Below are positions 1 to 8,086 of a DNA stretch of 64,000 nucleotides, one piece after another. The translations under genes were made by a program, and so were the position numbers. Under the pieces are notes generated by a model. The model did no database searches. It had not been told where the DNA came from and saw only the letters and a list, made by a program, of their open reading frames with translations. How positions within the stretch are numbered: the first letter of the stretch is position 1; each line of letters opens with the position of its first letter. Origin of the DNA: Methanohalobium evestigatum Z-7303 (GTDB lineage: Archaea; Halobacteriota; Methanosarcinia; Methanosarcinales; Methanosarcinaceae); NCBI RefSeq assembly GCF_000196655.1, contig NC_014253.1, positions 434,001 through 498,000 on the forward strand, read 5' to 3'.

Positions 1-1
1 C

Positions 2-1282
2 CCTGTAATTATTTTTCTCATTGCACTTATTACAGTACTGGTGATGACCACTAAATTGAGGGTCCATCCGTTTTTAAGTTTGATTACAGCTTCTATTGTT
101 GTAGGCATCCTTGACGGCAACCCTTTAGATGCCCTCAATTCAGTATCTCTTGGACTGGGGAGAGTGTTTTCACAATTTGCTATAATTATAACCTGTGGAA
201 GTATAATAGGTCTGATTTTATTCCAGACAGGTGGCACTGCCATAATCGCAGATGACCTCATACGATTTTCCCGGAAACCGCTTTTTGCACTTAATCTTCT
301 CGGGTTTTTATTCGCAGTTCCTGTCATGTGCAGTATACTTGCATATGTTATTTTTATACCGATTGCTAAAGATATCGGTTCAAGGTTAAATATACCAAAA
401 GCTTCAGTCGCAGCATCCCTTGGGCTGGGAACTCTTGCGTCCTTTAACATGGTTTATCCATCGCCTGTTATTTTTTCTGCAGCAGAAGAACTGGGTGCAA
501 ATACAGGAGAAATATTATTGACAGGTCTGCCTGTTGCTGTTATTGTTACTATTGTCGGATATTATTATGCGAAAATATCCTGTAATTTTGGACCTCCACC
601 GGTGATAAATCCCAGTGAAGCTGAAGATAATACACAGGGTTTACCAAGAATAAACCGGATTGAAGCCTATTCCCCAATATGTATTCCTGTTATCCTTATT
701 TTATCAGGTGTGATTATTAACGAACAGACACCTCTGATAAATTTCATCAGCAACCGAAACATTGCCTTACTTATAGGTGTTATGCTTGCGTTTATCTCTG
801 CACGTTCACTGGGACTGGAACAAATCAAAAATCGAACCGATAAAGCAGTGCGAAGAAGCGGGGTTGTATTGCTGGACATGTGTGGAGGAGGGGCTCTCGG
901 TACAACACTTTCAATGACAGGTATAGGCAAAGATCTTGGACAGATGTTTACAACTCTGAATCTTCCCGATATTATAATTCCGTTTATGGTTGCTGTAGCA
1001 ATTCAAAGTGTACAGGGTTCAAGAATTGTTACCATGCTTGTAGCACCATCCATTGTAGTTCCGTTCCTGCCTGAGCTCAACCTTCCTGCATCAATTACTC
1101 TCCTATCAATGGCTTCTGGGACTTTTCTTATTTCTCATGTCAATGACCCTTATTTCTGGATTTTCGGAGAACTTATAGAACTAAAAACCACTGAAATCTT
1201 TAGAAGTTACACTATCGGAGGAGTTTTAATGGGATTTACAGGCTTGGTGTTGACCTATATCAGTTATACAATACTGTATTAA
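2..1282 (+). CDS. GntP-family permease, 5' end cut by window
   Basis: Integral membrane permease of the gluconate:H+ symporter (GntP) family, expected to import a sugar acid or similar organic acid with protons. The frame is open to base 2, so the first ATG at 41 is internal and the true N-terminus lies outside the window. About 10-12 hydrophobic segments are seen. Family-like stretches include the early VHPFLSL, a Gly/Ser-rich turn followed by ILFQTGG, the late VQGSRIVTMLVAP, and SHVNDPYFW near the C-terminus; in the family the last two correspond to a GSATVA-type motif and SHVND-FW. The substrate cannot be read from sequence. It stands alone, convergent with the BCCT gene. Confidence 0.82.
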   Translation, partial: PVIIFLIALITVLVMTTKLRVHPFLSLITASIVVGILDGNPLDALNSVSLGLGRVFSQFAIIITCGSIIGLILFQTGGTAIIADDLIRFSRKPLFALNLLGFLFAVPVMCSILAYVIFIPIAKDIGSRLNIPKASVAASLGLGTLASFNMVYPSPVIFSAAEELGANTGEILLTGLPVAVIVTIVGYYYAKISCNFGPPPVINPSEAEDNTQGLPRINRIEAYSPICIPVILILSGVIINEQTPLINFISNRNIALLIGVMLAFISARSLGLEQIKNRTDKAVRRSGVVLLDMCGGGALGTTLSMTGIGKDLGQMFTTLNLPDIIIPFMVAVAIQSVQGSRIVTMLVAPSIVVPFLPELNLPASITLLSMASGTFLISHVNDPYFWIFGELIELKTTEIFRSYTIGGVLMGFTGLVLTYISYTILY

Positions 1283-1419
1283 AAGCAAATTGATAATTTA
1301 CTAATTATAAAAGATTTAATGGGTAAATACCAAATTTATTATTTAGTTAAAAATTATCCTCTTATAACAAACAATCTCCAAATTTAGAGTAAATATAATG
1401 AGAATGGGTGATATAGAGC

Positions 1420-2997
1420 TTATAGATTTTCTTTTATCTGTCTGTATAGTTGATAAGGTCTTGATTCACTTTCCCTGTCTCCTTCAGATGAGACATTACT
1501 TTTTTTAGGAGTTTCCAGATGAGATGCCCGCAATCCTTTGACAAGACTTCTGCACATAAATAGCATTATAATACAAAACGGCAGTGCTGTAGTTATCGCT
1601 GCAGTCTGGAGCGCAGCCAGACCACCGGTTAATAATAGTACAGCTGCTACTGCACCCTGTGAAAATGCCCAAAATACTCTCTGATAAACAGATGGTTCGG
1701 GGTCACCTCCTGTTGCAAGAATGCAGACTACAAGCGAGCCTGAATCCGCAGAAGTTACAAAAAAAGTTGCTACAACTACTGTTGCCAGTGTTGAAGTGAG
1801 AACAGTTAATGGTAAATTTTCCAACAAAGCAAAAAGCGATATAGGTACACTTTCTGAAACTATCTGTACAAGTCCTCCTGAACCAAAAAGTTCTATGTAT
1901 AATGCTGTGTTTCCAAAAGCTATCACCCAGATAAAGGTTACAATTGTTGGGACAATTAGTATGCCGCGAATGAATTCACGGATTGTACGCCCTCGGGATA
2001 TGCGTGCAATAAACATCCCTACAAATGGTGACCATGATATCCACCAGCCCCAGAAAAACATTGTCCAGGATTTCTGCCATTCAATCCCCTGATAGGCATC
2101 CGTATTAAATGTCAGGCTGATAAGATTCTGCAGATAATCGCCCATACCCTGGACAAATGAACTTAAAAGGAATATTGTAGGACCTACGATTATTATAAAC
2201 ATCATCAATAAAAAACCAAAAGCCAGATTCATCTCACTGAGTATTCGTATTCCTTTTGTAAGCCCTGATACAACCGACATGGTAGCTGCCAGCGTGATTC
2301 CGATTATGAGTAAAATCTGGTTAAATGTAGATTCCGGCAAAACACCGAGATAATTAAGTCCTGAATTAATCTGCAATACACCCAAACCCAATGATGTAGC
2401 AACACCGAAAACAGTACCAAAAATCGCCATGACTTCTACAATGTTACCTATGAACCCGTAGATTCTGTCGCCAATCATTGGATATAGGGTTGAGCGTATA
2501 GATAGCGGGAGGTCATGTCGGTATCCGAAGTAGGCAAGTGAAAGCCCAATTATAATGTAGATTGCCCATGCATGAAGTCCCCAATGGAAAAATGTGAGGT
2601 TAATAGCCTGTTTGGCTGCTTCTATACTTTCAGGAGCTATCCCACCCGGTGGATTGGAGAAATGCAAAACCGGTTCTGCGACACTATAAAAAAGCAGTCC
2701 AATTCCCATGCCTGCGCTGAAAAGCATGGCAAACCAGCTTGTGTTACTAAATACTGGTACATCATCATCTTTACCGAGTTTTATATTACCGTAGGGACTG
2801 AGATAAAGCCAGATTATAAAAATGAGGAAAAAAGCCACAGAAAGAATATAGAACCAGCCAAAATAACTGATTATAGAATTTTGTAATGTATTGAAAAATT
2901 GTTTCATGAATTCTGTAAATAAGGAACCCAATACAACAAACATGACAATTACAGTAGCCGAAACAAAAAAAACAAAGGGGTTGATTTTCATCTTCAT
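1420..2997 (-). CDS. BCCT-family transporter (betaine/choline/carnitine)
   Basis: Secondary transporter of the BCCT family, 525 residues, with the usual 12 membrane segments. Diagnostic stretches are GMGIGLLFYSVAEP near residue 95 and SWTMFFWGWW near residue 315, the BCCT signature, followed by the charged FIARISRGRT loop. The GMGIG form is typical of Na+-coupled betaine carriers such as BetP, so glycine betaine uptake as an osmoprotectant is the likely role. The C-terminal tail is charged, as in osmosensing members. The ATG at 2997 begins the conserved hydrophobic N-terminus. It is monocistronic and divergent from the pilin operon. Confidence 0.93.
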   Translation of the reverse strand: MKMKINPFVFFVSATVIVMFVVLGSLFTEFMKQFFNTLQNSIISYFGWFYILSVAFFLIFIIWLYLSPYGNIKLGKDDDVPVFSNTSWFAMLFSAGMGIGLLFYSVAEPVLHFSNPPGGIAPESIEAAKQAINLTFFHWGLHAWAIYIIIGLSLAYFGYRHDLPLSIRSTLYPMIGDRIYGFIGNIVEVMAIFGTVFGVATSLGLGVLQINSGLNYLGVLPESTFNQILLIIGITLAATMSVVSGLTKGIRILSEMNLAFGFLLMMFIIIVGPTIFLLSSFVQGMGDYLQNLISLTFNTDAYQGIEWQKSWTMFFWGWWISWSPFVGMFIARISRGRTIREFIRGILIVPTIVTFIWVIAFGNTALYIELFGSGGLVQIVSESVPISLFALLENLPLTVLTSTLATVVVATFFVTSADSGSLVVCILATGGDPEPSVYQRVFWAFSQGAVAAVLLLTGGLAALQTAAITTALPFCIIMLFMCRSLVKGLRASHLETPKKSNVSSEGDRESESRPYQLYRQIKENL

Positions 2998-3376
2998 CTC
3001 TATTAACCTCGTTTTAACTTCTTGGATTGAGACATGTTGTACAATTTAAAACTGTAATTCATATAAAAGTATTACCGGTCTGTAGGCACTATCATTTAAC
3101 ATTGTTTTATCAATGGATTTGATAAATCTTATCTTTCAAACTTGGAAAAAGTTATTGTTTTAAATTGGTCTATAAATGGATGGTATTCTGGACACCAATA
3201 ATTATTTAAGATATACTGTATTTAAAAAATATATTAATAAACTACTGTTATACAACAGTTATAAATTTTATAAATATATAACAAAAAGTCTTTATATATA
3301 AAAATATAATCATTATTATGAGGAGATTAATATATTTCGTGTGTTTGCACTAATTAATTAAACGAGGTAAGTAGGA
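2998..3376 (+). promoter_or_regulatory. Intergenic promoter region of the pilin operon
   Basis: This 379-bp gap has no credible gene. It is very A+T-rich and contains a strong TATA-like box TTTATATATA at 3291-3300, about 75 bp before the small DUF5371-like gene. A purine-rich GAGGAG at 3320-3325 lies in the presumed leader without a following frame of note. The promoter of the divergent BCCT gene must lie in the left part. The assignment rests on sequence pattern alone. Confidence 0.5.
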
Positions 3377-3592
3377 ATGGTGAAAATTGTACACGCTCAA
3401 ACTGTGCTTGCAGAAGAAGATTTAAACTCACTCAAGGAAAAATGCAACGTATCATCAACCAAAGATGCCCTGAGCATCGCAGTACAGCATTATCTTGAGT
3501 GCGAATACACGAATACTGATGATGACATGTGGACGCATAAACTTGAAAAGGTTATGCAGAAAAAGAATCAAAGTACAAAAAACGAAGAGTAG
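3377..3592 (+). CDS. Small DUF5371-like protein
   Basis: A 71-residue soluble acidic protein. It starts MVKIVHAQTVL, then an amphipathic helix, and has a STKDALSIAVQHYLEC segment resembling the second helix of ribbon-helix-helix proteins. From memory it matches the DUF5371 family of methanogens and haloarchaea, whose function is unknown. It lies 24 bp upstream of the pilin gene behind a shared promoter, so it may regulate or accompany pilin production. That role is inference. The ATG is preceded by a GAGGTAAG-type ribosome binding site. Confidence 0.7.
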   Translation: MVKIVHAQTVLAEEDLNSLKEKCNVSSTKDALSIAVQHYLECEYTNTDDDMWTHKLEKVMQKKNQSTKNEE

Positions 3593-3616
3593 ATGGGTTA
3601 ATAGGAGGTAGAACAT

Positions 3617-4114
3617 ATGAAAAACAAATTGAACAATTTAATGCAAAACAATGAGGATGCAGTATCACCGGTCATCGGTGTCATACTGATGGTAGCAATC
3701 ACCGTCATCCTTGCAGCAGTAATAGGCTCATTCGTATTTGGAATGGGATCACCTGAACAGGCTCCTCAGGCTAGTATTAGAGGATCTGCGGAGACTATTG
3801 ATAGTAATAACTCTATAAAAATTGAGCATCAGGGTGGAGAAGGTATCGAATTAGATTCAGCTAGTACTAAAATAACTGTAGCTGGTGATAAAGTAGATTT
3901 GACTTCAAGTCCTGATAATAGACTTGAAACTGGAGATGTCCTTTATATATATAATAAAAGTGCCGGTAGCGACCTTAAACTTGCAAACAATACATCTATG
4001 AATAACTTAGGTATAGCAGGTTCAACTGAAACACCAACCAATGTCAAAATTATAGACGTTGCCAGTCAACAGTTGATAGCTGATATGAATGTACGGTTAC
4101 CAAACAATAACTAA
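3617..4114 (+). CDS. Type IV pilin (hybrid gene at left end of element)
   Basis: Archaeal type IV pilin, 165 residues. The short charged leader ends in NNEDAVSPVIG, the class III (prepilin) processing region, followed by the hydrophobic helix ILMVAITVILAAVIGSFVFG and a polar 115-residue head domain. Such pilins are cut by a prepilin peptidase and built into surface filaments. GGAGGT lies 8 nt before the ATG. Bases 3663-3746 are identical to 33231-33314, where a second pilin lacks its start. I infer that the first 46 bases are chromosomal and everything after the repeat was delivered by the integrated element. The head is only roughly 40% identical to the other copy by eye. Confidence 0.92.
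   Translation: MKNKLNNLMQNNEDAVSPVIGVILMVAITVILAAVIGSFVFGMGSPEQAPQASIRGSAETIDSNNSIKIEHQGGEGIELDSASTKITVAGDKVDLTSSPDNRLETGDVLYIYNKSAGSDLKLANNTSMNNLGIAGSTETPTNVKIIDVASQQLIADMNVRLPNNN
3663..3746 (+). repeat. Left att core (84-bp direct repeat)
   Basis: These 84 bases are identical to 33231-33314; the bases just outside differ on both sides (g/c on the left, g/a on the right). The repeat encodes the conserved processing region and hydrophobic helix of the pilin, from SPVIG to FVFGM. It is the likely recombination core. The true crossover must be shorter and cannot be located by eye. Confidence 0.8.
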
Positions 4115-4135
4115 CCGCTAAACTAAACACTTGCG

Positions 4136-4178
4136 CGCGCTACTCAAAGCGCCGCCCACCTTTTTTCTTCTTTTTTTT
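4136..4178 (+). terminator. T-rich terminator after pilin
   Basis: A G+C-rich stretch (GCGCGCGCTAC to GCGCCGCCC) is followed by two long T runs at 4161-4178. This fits archaeal oligo-T termination downstream of the pilin stop codon. Confidence 0.55.
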
Positions 4179-4260
4179 GCACCGATAAACCAGAGCTTAT
4201 TTTGCGTATATCATGAAAACTACTTAATTCATGTTTTAGATAGCATGGGATTTATTTTTA
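4179..4260 (+). repeat. 82-bp repeat downstream of pilin, left copy
   Basis: Identical over 82 bases to 33717-33798, which follows the truncated pilin at the other element end. It contains the inverted repeat CATGAA...TTCATG at about 4213-4232. It has no open frame. The two pilin genes therefore share identical sequence at both flanks of a diverged head-domain region. Confidence 0.8.
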
Positions 4261-4385
4261 TTTTGAAAACCACCTCAATTTACACCACAACAATTGTTAA
4301 TTGAACTGTGGTATTTTAATATTAGATTTCATAATTCTTAAAAGCTGCATAATAAATATACTTATAATAAAATTAAAACATTAGC

Positions 4386-4943
4386 TCAGGATTTCCCAAT
4401 AACGCCCCACAAACCCTTTTTATTTTCTCTAGCTTCTTTTTCTAATTCTAAAAATTCATCCATGTATTCAATTTCAGCTTCATCATACACTCTGGCATAT
4501 CCATCCTTGATTAGCATCCTATTGTACATGGTATCATTTTTTAAATACACATATGCTAGCAGCCTTCCATAGTATCCTCTTCTGTCTGAGATGTCATCAT
4601 ATTCCAGTCTTACTTCTTTGTCTTCAAGTATATTGGATGTATAATTATTCGCTTTAACACCCCATTCATGTAGATAACTGTCATTGTCTATACCTTCGAA
4701 TTCTTCGGGTTTGTTTTCAGCATGTGTTTCTGGTGTATCTACACCTAGTAATCTCACCCTTTCAGTAGTACCATTAGAATAACGGATATCTATAGTGTCG
4801 CCATCAACTACTTTGATTACAGTGACCAAGTTTGTATCATTTGATTCAACATTATTATTGTCTGCGTCTATACATCCTGATAGAATTAAAAGAAATAAAC
4901 AAACGGTTATAATAGCTATTATTTTGAAACTGATTTTATTCAT
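4386..4943 (-). CDS. Thermonuclease-like lipoprotein (SNase family)
   Basis: Secreted staphylococcal-nuclease-like DNase/RNase, 185 residues. The N-terminus is a signal peptide ending in the lipobox LSGC (Cys about residue 24), so it is probably anchored on the outside of the membrane. The SNase core begins at about residue 40 with VVDGDTI (Ca2+ ligand Asp), then VRLLGVDTPET (catalytic Arg, Asp, Glu) and GYYGRLLAYVY with the second catalytic Arg. It ends with the family's KGLWG. All key residues are present, so it should be active. It is the first cargo gene of the element, opposite to the pilin. Confidence 0.9.
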   Translation of the reverse strand: MNKISFKIIAIITVCLFLLILSGCIDADNNNVESNDTNLVTVIKVVDGDTIDIRYSNGTTERVRLLGVDTPETHAENKPEEFEGIDNDSYLHEWGVKANNYTSNILEDKEVRLEYDDISDRRGYYGRLLAYVYLKNDTMYNRMLIKDGYARVYDEAEIEYMDEFLELEKEARENKKGLWGVIGKS

Positions 4944-5460
4944 GCTAATCGTTATAATATTATTAAATATTTAAATTAAGTTAAAACATTATATTATACC
5001 AATGTGATAGCTAAATTAGTCCTGTGTTAAGTCACATGGTTTCTGTGTGCTTCTATTCAGACATGTTAATGTAATGGTTGGGTAAAAATTTCAGGTTCAC
5101 ACAGAGGTCACATACCCTTAATATAGATTTTTAGTATAAAGAATAGAATCAAATCTCATATTTGTGCATACCTTCTATGCATATCGATTTTATATTAATA
5201 TCTTGGGAATCAATAACCTCCTCTGATTTGAGATGGTTTTTATTTTAGTGTGTCAAAATTGAGATTGTAAATTGTAATTAATATGAAATTAATAAACACA
5301 CAATTTCCTGCAGTCCTTCATATACTGCGGGAATACCCAAACCATCCAGATGTAATTAATAAAGTAATCTCATTTACAGAAGTCTGTATATGGAATATCG
5401 ATATCTGGTGGAATTCTGAGGATTTCTTAGTGATACCTGAAAATTCCTGAGAAACCCATT
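4944..5460. other. Non-coding A+T-rich region
   Basis: No frame of useful length with a start and ribosome binding site is seen. It contains scattered short direct repeats such as AATTAATAAA and leads into the denser repeats at 5461. The promoter of the thermonuclease gene should lie near 4950-4990. Confidence 0.4.
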
Positions 5461-5664
5461 GTACTGATTAGGGTTTTCCTAATAAATACTAAGGAATTCC
5501 ATAGTACTCATTTAGTCAGTTGCAGGAGTTTAGGAAATCAGTACCAAGGGTTTAGTACACTAAACTCTACTAAACCCTGTACATGCACTAAATCAGTACT
5601 AAGGAATTACTTAGTCAGTACAATGGATTTCCTCAGGAAACCCTAAGTACTCACTTAGTACGCG
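5461..5664. repeat. Iteron-like repeat cluster
   Basis: Short motifs recur: ACTAAGGAATT near 5490 and 5598, TTAGTCAGT near 5512 and 5612, ACTCAYTTAGT near 5506 and 5650, and several TTTAGTAC or GTACTAA forms in both orientations. The pattern resembles iterons or replication-initiator binding sites. The same TTAGTCAG/CTGACTAA word recurs downstream of the replication gene at about 9977, 10325, 11014 and 11045. An origin role is inference. Confidence 0.5.
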
Positions 5665-5685
5665 TTGTGCGACTATGCTTGCCGA

Positions 5686-5815
5686 TTTTATCCTATCGGA
5701 AGGATAGAGGCTAAGCTGGTCGACACCCAAGCGAAGAACGTAAGTTATCCTCATTGGGCTTACTTATGTGAGCTCACAGGATACGAATACGTCTAAATTC
5801 GCACCCTATGTCTGT
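5686..5815. other. G+C-richer hairpin-rich segment
   Basis: This stretch is distinctly richer in G+C than its surroundings and has no open frame. Visible stems are TATCC/GGATA near 5689-5706, ACGTAAGT/ACTTATGT (one G-U pair) at about 5739-5770, and CGAAT/ATTCG at about 5784-5802. It may be a small RNA gene or a structured part of the origin. No known RNA family was recognised. Confidence 0.35.
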
Positions 5816-6045
5816 ACCCCCATATATGAGAGTACCCATTTAAATAGTTTATTATATAGAATACAAGTATTTATGTTAAATCTTATATATAAAGGTTTTT
5901 GAAAATGTGTAACAAGTGAATCAAATTAAACACCATAGAAAACAGATATGAAAACCTAATATATACTTTAACGCTCATTGGTGTTCATTAAAGACAAAAA
6001 TTAACAAGATAAAATATCAGACCAAATCATCTAAAATCTAGTATA

Positions 6046-6427
6046 AGGCACTGGAGAAATAGTAAAAATTGCATATCATGATGTAGAAGTTGATTCTGTA
6101 ATTCAATATGTAAAATCATTACCATTACATCAAAAGTTTGTATTGAGAAGTATATTGATTGCAGAAAAACAAAGAAATAGTGATAGATACATCACAAGCG
6201 GAGACGTAAATGATACGTATAAAAAAATATGTTTATCTTATTTAAGAGAGCCATTATCAACAGGAAGATTGTCACAAATAATATCTGAATTTGATACATC
6301 TCAAATAATAAATACAAAAATTAAAAAGAATGGAAGATACGGAAATACAAGAGTTATTGAAATTAATAATGATACGTATAAGTATTTATCTAAAATAGAT
6401 GAAATATTAAAAGAACAAGGAATTTAA
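6046..6427 (+). pseudogene. Orc1/Cdc6 C-terminal fragment (winged helix)
   Basis: The frame ending at 6427 carries SLPLHQKFVL, then TSGDVNDTYKKIC, then LSQIISEFDTSQIIN and NGRYGNTRVIEI. This is the order and form of the C-terminal winged-helix domain of archaeal Orc1/Cdc6 initiators. The AAA+ ATPase part is missing. Just upstream, 6046-6060 encodes KALEK in another frame before a stop, matching the end of the AAA+ part, so a frameshift and deletion are likely. A protein from the TTG at 6143 (94 residues) remains possible and could act as a DNA-binding regulator, but I see no ribosome binding site. Confidence 0.65.
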
Positions 6428-6430
6428 TGT

Positions 6431-6466
6431 TCGACTTTAATCAATACACTGGTTCGCTAAAGTCGA
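6431..6466. repeat. TCGACTTTA hairpin, copy 1
   Basis: TCGACTTTA at 6431-6439 faces TAAAGTCGA at 6458-6466, a perfect 9-bp stem with an 18-nt loop, directly after the Orc1/Cdc6 fragment. The same stem recurs after the replication gene (10619-10654). It could be an operator, a terminator or an initiator site. Confidence 0.5.
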
Positions 6467-6472
6467 GGTGAT

Positions 6473-6701
6473 AAAATAACACTTCCCAATAATAAAGTGA
6501 TTGTGAAATATAGTGATGAGATTATGGAAATAATGAAATTAGAAAAGAATTATTTTGAACCTTATTGAATTAAGTCCTGAAACTAAGAAAAAATTGAAAG
6601 CATTGAGACAAAATGGTATAGTAAAAAAGATAGGAAAAAACATTATCGTTCAGGTTGGATGATTCCTGAATATGTGAGAGAATATGTAGAAAAGGTTTTG
6701 A
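6473..6701 (+). other. Fragmentary small frames, no firm gene
   Basis: Three short overlapping frames are open here. The clearest is a TTG-started 35-residue frame at 6555-6662 rich in lysine. Another frame, ending at 6709, encodes HYRSGWMIPEYVREYVEKVL, which looks like the end of a small DNA-binding-type protein, but it lacks a start codon. The pattern suggests a decayed gene. Confidence 0.3.
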
Positions 6702-7145
6702 ATGTTAACCAATGAAGAAGTATATATAATTTCACAAGAATTTGTAAATGATTTTGATGAACGATTTAAACAAATACAATATATAATTTCTGTATATACA
6801 AAAAATCCTCAATTTTTACCAAAAAGTGATGATTGTCATTTTCATAAAATATCTAAAAGAATAAGTGCATATATATTTAAATATTCCAAATATTTTTATT
6901 GTGTAAGATTTAAAATGGATACCAGACCTTTTTCTGCAAAAATAAAGAAAATATGTAAAAGATTAAATATTGATTTTGAATATAAGAATATTGTTAATTT
7001 AGAAAATGTAATAATAAATATGGTTTCAATTATAAAAGAAAAATATGGATTAAAAACGTATATTTACAAAGTAGATAATTATATTATTTTTGATACTTAT
7101 TTTAGAGAGGTGAAATACAGTGCCAACAGTGATAGCAGCGATTAA
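6702..7145 (+). CDS. Hypothetical protein
   Basis: A 147-residue lysine- and isoleucine-rich soluble protein. I recognise no family. It has a predicted mix of helices and strands, one Cys-His pair (DDCHFHK near residue 45) and no signal peptide or membrane segment. It lies in the replication module and its end overlaps the next gene by 26 bases, which suggests translational coupling. Base composition is extremely A+T-rich, as in the rest of this module. Confidence 0.55.
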   Translation: MLTNEEVYIISQEFVNDFDERFKQIQYIISVYTKNPQFLPKSDDCHFHKISKRISAYIFKYSKYFYCVRFKMDTRPFSAKIKKICKRLNIDFEYKNIVNLENVIINMVSIIKEKYGLKTYIYKVDNYIIFDTYFREVKYSANSDSSD

Positions 7146-7386
7146 TTATTCAGAAATAGTGGTAAAAGGAAATTCACCATATCCAATGGAACAGAATGCT
7201 TACTTCCTGGTTGAAGAAGATGATGTTGATATAGCCATAGTAAATGATATACAGGAAGCAATTGATGAATATAAGAAAAACAATCCATACTGGATGTATG
7301 AACAAATCACGGTGTTGGTTGAGAAGAAGCTACTAGAAGCTGGCTTAACTTTAATGCCTGCAACCTACACTTCGGTCTACTTCTAA
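7120..7386 (+). CDS. Hypothetical protein
   Basis: An 88-residue acidic protein of unknown family, starting at GTG 7120 with AGAGAGGTG 8-10 bases upstream inside the preceding gene. It begins with a hydrophobic strand (TVIAAINYSEIVV) and later has an acidic helix (DDVDIAIVNDIQEAIDEYKK). No motif points to a function. Confidence 0.6.
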   Translation: MPTVIAAINYSEIVVKGNSPYPMEQNAYFLVEEDDVDIAIVNDIQEAIDEYKKNNPYWMYEQITVLVEKKLLEAGLTLMPATYTSVYF

Positions 7387-7405
7387 TTTGCACATACAAC
7401 GAAGT

Positions 7406-7436
7406 GCATGAGCTTAATTCAACGGTTAGCTCATGC
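7406..7436 (+). terminator. Perfect 9-bp hairpin
   Basis: GCATGAGCT (7406-7414) pairs with AGCTCATGC (7428-7436). It lies 20 bp after the preceding stop codon and is followed by TTTAACATTTTT, so it is a plausible terminator or mRNA 3' structure. Confidence 0.5.
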
Positions 7437-7474
7437 TTTAACATTTTTAAAACGTAAAACGATTGGGTGATTTT

Positions 7475-7630
7475 TTGATAAAGATTAAGAATAACGGAAG
7501 AGCTTACATGCCGATGAGAGAACGTAGTGAAGAAGAAGCAGAACAGTATCCAAGGAAAGACCAGATTGCACAACATAAGGATTGTAGGTATTTTGATCCT
7601 GTATTTTTAATAAGTGTGTTTGCAGGATGA
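7475..7630 (+). CDS. Small hypothetical protein (51 aa)
   Basis: Starts at TTG 7475 with GGGTGAT a few bases upstream. It encodes a 51-residue charged protein beginning MIKIKNNGRAYMPMRER with one cysteine near the middle (HKDCRYF). Function unknown. Support is the ribosome binding site and position between the preceding hairpin and the replication gene; the length is too small for certainty. Confidence 0.4.
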   Translation: MIKIKNNGRAYMPMRERSEEEAEQYPRKDQIAQHKDCRYFDPVFLISVFAG

Positions 7631-7869
7631 AAAAATTATCTACTAATGGTATGGACTTTTCAATTCTTAACATAAGCCTGCATTTAACTTAGCCATATAA
7701 AGTGATAGAAAATGATGATTAAAACTAATATTTAATGTGAGATATTTGAAGCTAAATATTCTCAAACAACAAAATGTACTATTTGTGAAGTATGTGGTCA
7801 TTCACAATGCGGATAATATAATAAACTATTTAAATGGGTGTTGCGTACTTGATGATGGGGTAAAGATTT

Positions 7870-8034
7870 TTGGATTTATACATCCAATGTGATGACGAGC
7901 TAGTAGACCATTTAGTGTTGTACAGTAAGGAAAATGGGTTTGAGACGATAGAAGATGTTGCTACTTCTATTTTAAAAAACGAATTATGCGAATGTAAAGT
8001 TAGAAAGAATACATTTGCTATATATCTTCAATGA
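7870..8034 (+). CDS. Small protein, ribbon-helix-helix-like
   Basis: A 54-residue frame starting at TTG 7870 behind GGGGTAAAG. It begins with a short strand (LDLYIQCD) followed by two helices (ELVDHLVLYSKENGF and IEDVATSILKNELC), the layout of a ribbon-helix-helix DNA-binding protein. It lies 52 bp before the replication gene, a usual place for a copy-number regulator. Family and role are inferred from layout only. Confidence 0.45.
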   Translation: MDLYIQCDDELVDHLVLYSKENGFETIEDVATSILKNELCECKVRKNTFAIYLQ

Positions 8035-8086
8035 CGGTCATTGGACCAGATGAAGACTTTTCTAAAAAAGCTAGGTGATTAAAACG

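Noticed and set aside
880-1074. Plus-strand 64-residue frame
   Set aside because: It overlaps the GntP permease in another frame and has an unlikely Cys/Tyr/Ser-rich composition.
5461-5664. CRISPR array
   Set aside because: Repeats are short, irregular, in both orientations and without regular spacers; no cas gene is present.
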